DNA of 64,000 nucleotides from Lycorma delicatula (lineage: Eukaryota; Arthropoda; Insecta; Hemiptera; Fulgoridae): the NCBI RefSeq assembly GCF_047948215.1, contig NC_134465.1, forward strand, positions 51,429,946 to 51,493,945, given 5' to 3'. The notes under the pieces were generated by a model. The model was not told the origin of the DNA. It ran no database searches and saw nothing but the letters and a program-made list of their open reading frames with translations. Shown here piece by piece: positions 23,472 through 33,871 of the stretch. Made by a program: the position numbers and the translations under genes. The number at the start of each line of letters is the position of its first letter. Position 1 is the stretch's first letter.

Positions 23472-24896
23472 TTTTTTTTTCTTTTTTTTTTTTTCTCTCT
23501 ACTCCCCTGGGCCGGACCGACTTGATGGTATTACGCCAACCAGGGGAGTGTCCGTTACTCTAATAGGCCCTCCCCGCCTACCGGCTATATACCGGCATGG
23601 CAGGTCAGGTCTACCGGTGGCTCTTTTGAGATTTTTTATTCTCTATTATGTCCTCTATGGAACCACATCATACCTACAAGTCGTGATGTGACTCCCGGAT
23701 CTTTCATAATACTCTCTTGTCCCGACAGCACACCCCTAGGAGTCCTCAGCGGATCATTGAAACCAGCACACCTAAGCATGCTGGCTCTCACCGCTGAGGC
23801 TGTCCACCCAACCTAACATACTAGAAACCCATACTTCATTCATCTTCATTCTTCTGTTTTAGTACTATCTTTATATAATCAGCGACCTTCCTCCAGTTCT
23901 CCTTACTGCTGAGCATGAAATCCATGGTTTCCTTCGGCATTTTTCCATGAATATCCGCGTCGTGTCTTAGTCTTATCCATTTATTACATACTAAAAACGT
24001 ATGCTCAGAATCATCGTCCTGTTCGCAGTACATGCACTTGGGTTCATTCCTTCTTCCCACCTTATGGAGATAACCATTAAAACACCCAGGTCCCGTCAGG
24101 AACTGGGTGATCCAATAGTCAGTTTCTCCATGCCGCCTGTTAATCCATCCTGTTAATTCTGGAATTAAGGTTCTTGTCCATCCAGCCACTCCAGCCTCCG
24201 CCCATCTTTCCTGCCAGATTCTATGTATGTTTTCCCTGACTTCATTTTCTGCTCTCCCTAAAAACCTGTCAGTTCTATATCTGGCGATAAGGTCAATCGG
24301 TAACATTCCCGAGAGCACACAGAGGGCCTCGTAAGAAACAGTTCTATAGGCAGATACTACTCCCAGTAGTATCCCCCTGTGTGCTCTCTTCAACCTGTCT
24401 CTATTTCTGCTAATAGTGAGAGCACAACTCCAGGCCGGCACGGCATACATCATTGTTGACACTACGGTTGTCGCTAAAACTCTTCTTTTTAATGCCCGAG
24501 GAGCGCTCTGCTTTGACAAAATTATATTTAGGTATTTAGTCAGTTTCTCCGCACTCTGACAGACACTTAGTACCTGCTCAGTAAATCTGCAGTTTTTCTG
24601 TAAGATGACTCCAAGATATTTTAATACTGTTACTTCCTCAATATTATAGTCTCCAATTCGTATATCTACTGGCTGCAATACACGTTTTCCAGTGAATTTA
24701 ATGTATTTACATTTTTCAATCGAAAACTGCAATCCCCTATCAATGAGCCATCTAGCAACTGTCTCTAATGCAGCGTTTGCCTTGTGTTTAACTTCATCGA
24801 TCGTTCTGGCCTGCACAAGGATTGCCAGATCATCTGCGTATGCTATAATTTGTACACCCGCAGGAAATGTTAGCCGAAGCACACCATCAAAGGCAT
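23472..24896 (-). mobile_element. R1-like LINE, 5'-truncated, with TSD
   Basis: The insertion is bounded by a 13-bp duplication (CTCTCTCACTCCC at 23459-23471 and CTCTCTCGCTCCC at 24897-24909, one mismatch). A poly(A) tract lies at its left edge. It contains a single uninterrupted ORF and about 340 bp of 3' untranslated sequence. The 5' end is truncated just before the YADD box, so it lacks endonuclease and most of RT. Good frame integrity and the clear TSD suggest a recent insertion. Confidence 0.9.
23836..24896 (-). CDS. R1-like ORF2 C-terminal part, partial
   Basis: The frame is open from the insertion edge at 24896 to the stop at 23836, 348 codons from the first Met and slightly more upstream. 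By residue from that Met: YADD catalytic box at 15-18, then FSIEKCKY and LKYLGVIL at about 53-92 (palm and thumb), an ALKRRVLATTVVSTMMYAVPAW block, and a CCHC knuckle with Cys283, Cys286, His294 and Cys299 near the C-terminus. This layout (RT, long linker, CCHC) is that of R1-type LINEs (family knowledge). The N-terminal endonuclease is missing, so the protein cannot be active. No host function is implied. Confidence 0.85.
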
Positions 24897-24996
24897 CTCT
24901 CTCGCTCCCTGTGTGTATGTATGCGCACGCGCGTGTGTGTATGCAAATGGAATTACTGCTACCGGCTTGCCAGATCTAACGTAGCTGCTGACGTAG

Positions 24997-25513
24997 TGCG
25001 ATATAAGTGTAAATTTACCAGTAACATGTAGTCTGGAACAGACTCAGGGTGATCACTCCTAAGATGTGTAGTTAATTGAAACCCGACCACCAAAAAACAT
25101 TTGTATCCACAGTCTAGCATTCAAATCCATTTTTTTTTTTTTGTCTTCAGTCATTTGACTGGTTTGATGCAGCTCTCCAAGATTCCCTATCTAGTGCTAG
25201 TCGTTTCATTTCAGTATACCCTCTACATCCTACATCCCTAACAATTTGTTTTACATATTCCAAACGTGGCCTGCCTACACAATTTTTCCCTTCTACCTGT
25301 CCTTCCAAAATTAAAGCGATTATTCCAGGATGCCTTAGTATGTGGCCTATAAGTCTGTCTCTTCTTTTAACTATATTTTTCCAAATGCTTCTTTCAAATG
25401 CTTCTCAAATCCATATAAAAACAAATGCCTTTACAAGAAATCGAACTTTAGAACTCTTGACTTTGGAAATCAGCTGATTTTGCAATAGTTATAACCACTA
25501 GATTGACCCGGTG
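24997..25513 (-). mobile_element. SINE-A, diverged, split by RTE-1
   Basis: SINE-A body on the minus strand, with tail near 24997 and head ending GACCCGGTGA near 25513. It is interrupted at 25131-25404 by a short RTE-1 LINE piece with a 10-bp TSD. Confidence 0.75.
25131..25404 (-). mobile_element. RTE-1 LINE 3' piece in SINE-A, with TSD
   Basis: Poly(T) at the left edge (poly(A) on the minus strand), then the family 3' end CTTCAGTCATTTGACTGG and C-terminal codons of the ORF. The duplication TCAAATCCAT lies at 25121-25130 and 25405-25414. At its 5' edge a 10-bp stretch (CAAATGCTTC) is repeated, a typical small 5' junction rearrangement. Confidence 0.9.
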
Positions 25514-25945
25514 ACAAATCTAATGCAGACAAATTTTTTATTACTTTTACATTTTTAAAAACCATATACCTTTCCAAATTATTTTTTTTAAAACCCGTTT
25601 ACGAAATATCTATTCCTGTGAGACCATTTTATATAAATCGCGTCTTCTCCATTAATTACCGTCTAATCGGATTGTTTAGTCAAATTAAACATATCTACGT
25701 CAATTTTTATGTTATTTCTTTCAAATGATATTGGAGCGGAACGTACTCGATCCATCCTTTGAATTAGGCTGCTCGGTGTCACCCAATTTTTTCCCTCTCG
25801 AAAAGTTTAGCTTACATTATAGTACAGTCAATTTGTATTTTTATTTCAAAATCCTTACCTACCGATTGATGTTTTTTCCATATCTTAGGGGGTGATGAGG
25901 GAAGCTTAACTCCAGATTTTTAACATCCCCCTAGCATAAATTTTT
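25514..25945. other. No gene seen
   Basis: AT-rich, nothing recognised. Confidence 0.45.
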
Positions 25946-25947
25946 GA

Positions 25948-26455
25948 AAAACTCAAAAAGTTTTTTAAATGCGTTTTTCTCTAAATCTATGCATTTTATA
26001 GAAATGCATAGGACATTCTCCTCTACAATTAATGTCTTTGAAGTTATGCTGTATAATTTTAAATTGAAATACTAGGTGGCGTTAAAGTTGTAAAAAACGT
26101 GTTTTTTCACGGAAAAAATTGTTTTTCATCTGTATTGCATTTGGAAAAGTTGTTAATCTCAACAAAAAAAAAAAAAACAGATAACTTTTATTTAAATAAT
26201 TTTCTTGTACGACTTACCGTTTTGGAGCTGTAGCTTGTGAAAGTGTGAAAATGTTGTGAATTGGGCACGTGTTCGAAACCGGTCTACTCGTTTACAACGT
26301 TTTTTACAACTTCAGCGCCACCTAGTAGTATTTCAATTTCAAATTATACGGCATAATTTTAAAGACATTAATTGTAGAGGAGAATGTCCTCTACATTTTT
26401 TGTTTGAAAAACTTTTCTCTATAATGAATAGATTCAGAGAAAAACGCATTTCACA
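25948..26455. repeat. Long inverted repeat (foldback)
   Basis: The left arm (about 25948-26101) and right arm (about 26295-26452) are inverted copies: TGCGTTTTTCTCTAAATCTA, GGACATTCTCCTCTACAATT, CTAGGTGGCG and the ACGTTTTTTACAACTT end all appear in both orders. The spacer is about 190 bp. It adjoins repeat D at 26460, so it may be part of the same element. Confidence 0.65.
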
Positions 26456-26459
26456 AGGG

Positions 26460-26690
26460 GAGGTACACAAGTAGATGTTACAACAGTCTTAAATACAAAA
26501 CTTCAACATCCTACGGCTAATCGCTTTTGAGTTATGCGAGATACATACGAACGTACGTGCAGACGTCACGCCAAAACTAGTTAAAATGGATTCAGGGATG
26601 GTCAAATTGGATATTTCCTTTGAAATCTGAAAAGCGATATTTTTGGCGATCATAATACTTCCTTTACTTCGTACAAGGAAGTAAAAATGA
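26460..26690 (-). repeat. Interspersed repeat D, copy 2
   Basis: Complement of 2545-2760. The hairpin end (ACTTCCTT ... AAGGAAGT) is at 26657-26684. No ORF. Confidence 0.65.
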
Positions 26691-26883
26691 ATAAAATATA
26701 TTCACGCAAAAAATTGTACGAGTTCTACTAATTTCCTATAATTAAAAAAAAAATTAATAAATAAAATAATAATGTGAAATCTGCTATAATATTTTTCACG
26801 GAATCCTTTTTTATTTCATAACAATTGTAATAAGAGTCGGAGAAATACGAAATTTATTATTTGTTTTATTTAAAATACCATTA

Positions 26884-28687
26884 TACCAGGTGTCCCATTT
26901 GAAATATCATCTACTAAGAAACATCTCATCCAGGCTTTCCCTTACGTCAAGGAGCCAGTGAGATGAAGCCCCATCTTATTGAAAGAGGATATTAGGGTGG
27001 CTTACGCTCAATTTGTGAGAATGTAAACTGCTCCAACATGTCAAGATTCCTGGTAAGTGAATTGGAAGATGTGTTTCAATTCCCTGGCGACCCGAATCGC
27101 CAGATATAATCCATCTGGACTTCTTCTTCTTCTGGAGTTATATCAAAGATAGGGTGTATACAAAAAAGTAAAAAGACGTACAGGAACTGCGTAAGAACGT
27201 TCGGAATGCCATTTCAACAATCACACCAGAAATGCTTCAATGAACGTGACAAGAAATCGTACATCGGCTGAACATACTTTGTGTGACTGGTGAGGCACAT
27301 GGGGAAGTGATGTGATATATATTTTTTTTTTTTTTTGTCTTCAGTCTTTTAACTGGTTTGATGCAGCTCTCCAAGATTCCCTATCTAGTGCTAGAGTCGT
27401 TTCATTTCAGTATACCCTCTACATCCTACATCCCTAACAATTTGTTTTACATATTCCAAACGTGGCCTGCCTACACAATTTTTTCCTTCTACCTGTCTTT
27501 CCAATATTAAAGCGACTATTCCAGGATGCCTTAGTATGTGGCCTATAAGTCTGTCTCTTCTTTTAACTATATTTTTCCAAATGCTTCATCTATTTGCCGC
27601 AATACCTCTTCATTTTTCACTTTATCCACCCATCTGATTTTTAACATTCTCCTATAGCACCACATTTCAAAAGCTTCTAGTCTTTTCTTCTCAGATACTT
27701 CGATTGTCCAAGTTTCACTTCCATATAAAGCAACACTCCAAACATGTACTTTCAAAAATCTTTTCCTGACATTTAAATTAATTTTTGATGTAAACAAATT
27801 ATATTTCTTACTGAAGGCTCGTTTCGCTTGTGCTATTCGGCATTTTATATCGCTCCTGCTTCGTCCATCTTTAGTAATTTTTCTTCCCAAATAACAAAAT
27901 ACCTCCATAATCTTTTCTCCTCCTATTTTCACATTCAGTGGTCCATCTTTGTTATTTCTACTACATTTCATTACTTTTGTTTTGTTCTTGTTTATTTTCA
28001 TGCGATAGTTCTTGCGTAGGACTTGATCTATGCCGTTCATTGTTTCTTCTAAATCCTTTTTATTCTCGGCTAGAATTACTATATCATCAGCAAATCGTAG
28101 CATCTTTATCTTTTCACCTTGTACTGTTACTCCGAATCTAAATTGTTCTTTAACATCATTAACTGCTAGTTCCATGTAAAGATTAAAAAGTAACGGAGAT
28201 AGGGAACATCTTTGTCGGACTCCCTTTCTTATTAAGGCTTCTTTCTTATGTTCTTCAATTATTACTGTTGCTGTTTGGTTCCTGTACATGTTAGCAATTG
28301 TTCTTCTATCTCTGTATTTGAACCCTAATTTTTTTTAAGTGCTGAACATTTTATTCCAGTCTACGTTATCGAATACCTTTTCTAGGTCTATCAGTGCCAA
28401 GTATTGGTTTTTTTTCTTTAATCTTTCTTCTACTATTAATCTGAGGCCTAAAATTGCTTCCCTTGTCCCTATACTTTTCCTGAAACCAAGCCGGTCTTCT
28501 CCTAACACTTCTTCCACTCTCCTCTCAATTCTTCTGTGTAGAATTCTAGAATTCTATGTGATAAAATGTGATCTTTTTTTATAACTTGAAAAGACAGGGT
28601 TTAATATAATTTTTGTCTCATGTCGATATGTGTAATATTTTGGGAGATATAGTTAGTTATAAGGTATTTAAAATGCGACACTCTGTA
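26884..28687 (+). mobile_element. Mariner-like element with TIRs, interrupted by RTE-1
   Basis: Ends TACCAGGTGTCCCATTT (26884) and the complement-like GCGACACTCTGTA (to 28687) are imperfect terminal repeats of about 25 bp with TA flanks. Before the LINE, 27050-27300 encodes in pieces PWRPESPD, LDFFFFWSYIKDRVY and a NAISTITPEMLQ-like C-terminus, the third-Asp region of a mariner-type transposase. The element without the LINE would be only about 570 bp, so it was deleted first or is non-autonomous. Confidence 0.75.
27318..28555 (-). mobile_element. RTE-1 LINE, largest 3'-anchored copy
   Basis: Poly(T) at 27321-27336 marks the 3' end. The sequence runs back to the RIERRVEEVL block at 28530. An 8-bp duplication ATGTGATA flanks it (27310-27317 and 28556-28563). 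It contains the 240-codon frame at 27567-28289: SPLLFN near residue 31, FADD at 66-69, a YLG block and a YGSETWTI block. A Gly of the RQGCSLSP motif is Arg in this copy. The last part of the ORF is in other frames. Confidence 0.9.
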
Positions 28688-29179
28688 ATTTAGATGTGAT
28701 ATAATAGATACATTAAATATTGTAGAGGTATGAAAAACATTATGACTTGGATGAATCCAAGTTTGCTACTAAATAATAATACATTATTATCTCATTTAAT
28801 TGGTAGATATACTATAAAAGCTGTGTATTTCATAACTGAAATTTTCATATACTTAACAGATTTTAAAGCTAACCGCAACGTATTGATGATAGACTACATT
28901 AATATTGATTTATTAATGTATTGTATACTGATTTCTCATTTAATATTAATTTCTGATATATCGTTCATTTATATTAATTTATAAATAAATAAACAAACAA
29001 AATGGTACCAATAATTAGTCAATATTTTATCTGGCCATCTATTATAAATAATTAATGGTTTTACTCTAAAATACATTACCTATTTTGAATTGAATCAATA
29101 ATTAATATAGTTTTAGTGCGTATATATCTTTTGTTTAACCTTTTCTTTTTATATATATATTTTTTTTTCGGTTAGAAAC
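28688..29179. other. AT-rich sequence, no gene seen
   Basis: An 84-codon ORF at 28730-28984 has AT-driven composition and no family. Confidence 0.45.
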
Positions 29180-29525
29180 ACTCCCAAGGCAACCAGTCCG
29201 GCAATTAAGCATCACTCAGTCACCTCATGGTGTCGTTGCAGCAGCCTAGTTTGCCGTCCCTGGGTCTCCACTCCGAGAGTCCCCACTCCGAGAGTGGGGA
29301 CCCAGGGACGGCATATCCTCCATGTAGGCATAGTCCTCCGTAGGGGTATCCCACTGGGGTCTCATAGCGTCATCAGGACACGCCGACTTCCTCTTTTGGA
29401 TACGCACAACTGGAAAATAGGGTGCCCCTGAGGTGCTGTTTTGGAGGTTCAACGAGGTGCTTGAATAATATTTTTGCAAACAATCGTCCGACTTTCAAAT
29501 TCAAACGGGGTATTTGTTAGTATAA
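29180..29525 (-). repeat. Interspersed repeat H, copy 2, with local duplication
   Basis: The right part (TTTGCAAACAATCGTCCGAC) is the complement of the 19926 region. The left part is GC-richer and contains a local tandem repeat of CCACTCCGAGAGT at 29269-29295. A 77-codon minus ORF is not supported. Confidence 0.5.
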
Positions 29526-29850
29526 TACAAAATCACGATGGATACTAAACCAGAATATAAATTAATTGATATACTCGGAAATGTACCTTATTTCTTTAAA
29601 GCACGAATGTACTGTTTACAAAACAACTTCTATTACTAAAGATTAATGTGAATATATATTCTAAAATAAAACTATGTCCATAGATTTACAGACTACAAAA
29701 AAGATGTAGTTCAGCAAACTATATTTATTACGATTTAAATGACGTTCCTCGATAATGTTACACGGTATTTGTTATTAATAGAAATTCTAGAAAATATCAA
29801 ACCCATAATCATAAAATATTAATATCTGAATTATTATTATACGAATGCCC
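29526..29850. other. AT-rich sequence, no gene seen
   Basis: Nothing recognised. Confidence 0.45.
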
Positions 29851-29857
29851 AAAAGGG

Positions 29858-30042
29858 AGTGTAATGCATCATAAATGCATTACTCTCAGGGGGAAAACGG
29901 GAAAGGGTAAAAAGGAAACTGGGAGGAATGGGCGAGGGAGAAGTTGGAAAGGGAAAAGGGGAAGGAGAATAAGCGAAAGGTAAAATTTCTGAACTTCATT
30001 TTTTACATTTTTTTATCAAATTTTAAATTATGTTCATTATTA

Positions 30043-30119
<77 letters not shown>

Positions 30120-30150
30120 CAGTGTAATGCATCATAAATGCATTACTCTC
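29858..30150 (+). repeat. 30-bp direct repeats flanking a copied filler
   Basis: A perfect 30-bp repeat (starting AGTGTAATGCATCATAAATG) sits at 29858-29887 and 30121-30150. Between them lie 233 bp that match the inside of the Helitron copy at 30815-30991 almost base for base, except for a longer TC run at 30049-30117. Confidence 0.85.
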
Positions 30151-30248
30151 CCTTTTATAAGTTAGTTTGTTCCTTCGTAGCGGTAAACGGCTTATCCAAT
30201 TCAGTTATATGACCCCGCGTTGGAAAACTTACGTTATCGGGAGTCTTA
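30151..30248 (+). repeat. Interspersed repeat E, copy 2
   Basis: TTAGTTTGTTCCTTCGTAGC and ATGACCCCGCGTTGG match repeat E. The Helitron-like element begins at its right edge. Confidence 0.5.
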
Positions 30249-30683
30249 TCAATATATATAAAAATGAATATTTGTTTTCTATATGTCTCTTATGCCTTCC
30301 TAAACCGTTCATCTGATAGCGATGAAACTTTGGGGAATGGTTGAACGCATGCCAGGGAAGGTTTCTGAATTAGTTTGGACCCGCTAGGTGACGCTGGCGT
30401 TGAGATATTTCGAAAAATTGTATTTATGATCCGATTTACCTCATATTCAGAATACATGTTACTTACATGGAAAGAATTACCTCTGCAAAAAATGAACCCG
30501 CTAGATGGCGCTGGGGTTGAGATATTTATAAAAATTATATTTGTGGACCGATTTGGTTCATATTCAGAATATGAATATTAGTTACGTGAAAAGAAATATT
30601 TTTGCAAAAACTATACCCGCTAGGTGGAGCCCGTGTCGAGATATTTACGAAACAACCAAACAAATATACAAAGAGCCTTTTCT

Positions 30684-30719
<36 letters not shown>

Positions 30720-31029
30720 GCATGTTCGTATGTATGTCCGCTAATGACCAAAAAACTAATGGACCGATTTACGCGCGGGCAAAAGGGAAAAAGAGAAAAA
30801 TATGGAAAGAGAAAAGGGGAAAACGGGAAAGGGTAAAAAGGAAACTGGGAGGGATGGGCGAGGGAGAAGTTGGAAAGGGAAAAGGGGAAGGAGAATAAGC
30901 GAAAGGTAAAATTTCTGAAGTTCATTTTTTACATTTTTTTATCAAATTTTAAATTATGTTCATTTATACTCTCCCTCTCTCTCTCTCTACCACTCATCGG
31001 CAATAGCGAAGCATTTCCGGGTCTGCTAG
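30249..31029 (+). mobile_element. Helitron-like element, complete ends
   Basis: Starts TC at 30249 after an A and ends CTAG at 31026-31029 before a T, with a GGCAAT-AGCGAAGC-ATTTCC hairpin and GGGTCTG spacer just before the end. Ends of this kind define Helitrons, which insert between A and T (family knowledge). The inside holds TA, AG and TC runs and a repeated phrase CCCGCTAGGTGGCGC. No Rep/Helicase ORF, so non-autonomous. Confidence 0.7.
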
Positions 31030-31267
31030 TAGGTTTTATAAATATAATTGTATAAATTAAATTTACACTTAGCAACAATAAAAAAAGTGTAAATCCTAGT
31101 ACTCTCGGATTTGTCAATTGTTTTTCACAATTTTAATATTTAATTCTGAAAAAAATATTTTGTTAATCAATAAAATCATTAAAATAATTTAGTACACTTC
31201 TACTAAAAAGAGAGCTCCAAAATTAAAAAAAAAAGAAATAGACAAATTTTTTAAAATTTCATTATAA
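31030..31267. other. AT-rich sequence, no gene seen
   Basis: Nothing recognised. Confidence 0.45.
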
Positions 31268-31487
31268 TTTATTTAGGACATAGATCTCGGCTTCCAGCAG
31301 AAAGTAAATTATTTATTTATAAATGCGTTTTGAAACCTGTTGGAGCTTGAATTGTGAACTACAGCGTGCAGTACCAATATTGACATACTTGAATGGTACC
31401 AAACAAAACGCTGCTGAAAATATTCAACATACTCTGGTACATAAGTAATTGCCTTATATATAATGATCATAAGTTGCGAACAGGAAA
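31268..31487 (+). mobile_element. Jockey-like LINE C-terminal fragment
   Basis: Matches 3165-3390 of the Jockey-like copy: GACATAGATCTCGGCTT, AAATGCGTTTTGAAACCTG, GGTACATAAGTAATTGCCTT. Broken by stops. It ends at GAACAGGAAAT, where the R1-like copy starts. Confidence 0.75.
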
Positions 31488-33007
31488 TTTTTTTATTTTA
31501 TATATATGGGACAATTTATTAAGATGAATTGACTTCAGAAAAAATTCGCGGGATAGAACGGCACGGTAATGCTTTATGGCAAGGCCAAATGGGATGAGAC
31601 AGCGGGTGGGCGTTATATGCATGATGTGTTCCCAGATGTTGTTGATTTGTAGGGCGCCCCTTGGGTCTACTCTAACAAGTACGTAACGCAATTTCTTTTT
31701 AGTCATGGCGCCTTCCAAGACAGACTCCAGCGATTTGGCCTGGTGGATTCATGAGTGTGTCCAGATTGTGGACATCTAGATGACGCAAATCATGTAATTT
31801 ATGAATGTGCGAAATACGAACTTTTGCGTACGGAAACTGTTTGTCGGCTCCACATTATTGGGTCGACATTAGATCTCCGTGAGAAGTGAAAAAACGGGGC
31901 AGAATAAGTAATCGTTGAAAATTTCAACGGGTACATGGCAAAAGAGCGGATTGCCGAGGGATTTAGGGTTCCGCCTGGTCTTTCCTGTTCGTTGTTTTGG
32001 TGTTATCAGGTTTGATGTTTCTGTAGCGTTTTATTTATTTAGTTTTATTTTTATAGTTTATTTTTTGGTTTGTGTTATGTTATGGTTGCGTTTTAAACTC
32101 AACTTCTAAATTATCGGGTACGTAGTTGCGTTTTTATTTTCAGTTCCTTCACGTCACTCAATCTTATTGAAGACTCGACACAGATGTGTTTTGTTTTAAC
32201 GAGTTCATTTCCTAGTAGTACACCGATGGGAATATCACATTTGGTATTTGAATCAGTGACATCCTGACTTGACTCAAGACCAAGACTGAGAGATGCCTTT
32301 TGCCGAGATTCTGAAGATGACCTCCGGTAAAGCCCATAATGGCTAGATACGGAAGAAGTGGTGTGGCGACCGAAACTTCCTAGTAGTACACCGATGGGAA
32401 TATCACATTTGGTATTTGAATCAGTGACATCCTGACTTGACTCAAGACCAAGACTGAGAGATGCCTTTTGCCGAGATTCTAAAGATGACCTCCGGTAAAG
32501 CCCATAATGGCTAGATACGGAAGAAGTGGTGTGGCGACCGAAACTTCCACATGGAGGTTGTTTTCCCCTACGGGATCAGGATAGTAAAATTTTGGTGTCA
32601 GTATCTTCAGAGGGGATAAATAGTTTTTTCGGTTAAAAGTTTCTTAAAATTTTGCAAACATAACCCCACTTTATATTAAGTTCAGTACTTGTATATATGC
32701 TTATCTTACTATTTTTTTTTTTTTAAAGATTTGCCTCAGAATTTCGTCTATCCCCAAAATCTAAAAAAGCTACCTTATTATTTATTTCATATTTTTAACC
32801 GATTTTTTTAATGTAGCAAATGTAGTAGTGCAAACGATTCAAAAAAATCCTTTGGGAGAAGCCGATCAAAGTTTAAAAATTTCGATTTTTTTCACAACTT
32901 TTCTTGATTTAAAAGTTTAAATAATTTATTATTTAGTAATATTACAATAAAATGCTTTCATAATTTACCCCATCATCGCAGCACCCAATAAAGAAATCTT
33001 AGCCAAA
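31488..33007 (+). mobile_element. R1-like LINE 3' part, copy c
   Basis: Same element as 15450-16805. In shifted frames it encodes FGLVDSPVCPDCGHLDDANH, then VIYECAKYELLR, a full CCHC knuckle, and NGYMAKERIAEG. The 3' region contains the CTACGGGATCAGGATAG block and an AT-rich tail ending TCTTAGCCAA. A 168-bp internal tandem duplication is present (32211-32546). It separates two Jockey-like pieces. Confidence 0.8.
32211..32546 (+). repeat. 168-bp tandem duplication
   Basis: The 168-bp unit starting CCTAGTAGTACACCGATGGG begins at 32211 and again at 32379, with about one base difference (TCTGAAG versus TCTAAAG). The single-copy version is at 16094-16260. The junction shares a TTCC microhomology. 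Confidence 0.9.
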
Positions 33008-33400
33008 CCAGTATTGATATACTTGAACGCTACCAAACAAAAACACTGCGGAAAATGCTCTACATACCCTGGTAAATAAGTTGTAGCCTTATAATATAAT
33101 AATTTTAAGTTGCGTTCGGCAGGAAATCTCTCTGGTCAGCCTACGGTATCAAAATCGTTTGGATCGGCACCCGAGTTATTTGGCGATCAATTTATTAGAT
33201 AACACGATCAGTGATTTTTCAAAATTGCTGAGGAACAATATTCTTGATTTGGTTTATCGTTTCAATTACGTGACTATGGTCGACCGTACGGAGTGTTCTT
33301 TTATTTCGTTGTTATCTTTAAGTCACCAGCCGCTGGATCTGTGGCAACTTAATTTTAGTTGTAAAGTTGCTGTGTCGTTATAATAAAAATAAAAATTTAT
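33008..33400 (+). mobile_element. Jockey-like LINE 3' end
   Basis: Encodes NRLDRHPSYLAINLLDNTI with the IR end of ORF2 at 33140-33290, then a 3' end reading TTGCTGTGTCGTTATAATAAAA. It starts at a point about 110 bp upstream of where the 31268 piece stops in element coordinates, so the two pieces overlap. Confidence 0.8.
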
Positions 33401-33871
33401 TTCAAATCAATTTATTAAATATTTTAATCATAAAAAATCGTAATGTGTGAGGTTTTAAATTTTCAAAAAGTTTAAAACATTTTTTTCGAAATTTTGATAC
33501 TAGCATACTGATCTTAATAATGTTAGTTATTTCTTTCATTATTTGGCTGAGTATTTTTGCTTAAAAAATTACAATGAAAAGATTTAAAAATAATCAAACA
33601 AGTAATTTTATATATATATAAAAAAAAAAAATGAAAATTTAAACATGTTATTACAGAACATTTTTTTAACATGTTGAAAAATAACTAAATCTGGTGAATT
33701 GAATTTTTTTAAATTATTTGATAAAATATTTTAAGAAAAACGAAGTAACGCCGAGCAAGTTATTGCTTTATTAAAAGCAAAATTAATTGTTTTTGTTTTT
33801 TTTTAAACAAGTTTTCTCATCTTAGCTATTATTTTGAATAACTTTATTTACACTGTAATAATTTTTTTGCG
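33401..33871. other. AT-rich sequence, no gene seen
   Basis: Nothing recognised. Confidence 0.5.

Noticed and set aside
29858..30150. Ordinary TSD of a mobile element
   Set aside because: 30 bp is long, and the insert is an internal slice of the Helitron without element ends.
31390..33120. 110-bp target duplication around the R1-like copy
   Set aside because: The two overlaps differ by about 20 percent, and the R1-like copies differ much less, so they were not identical at insertion.
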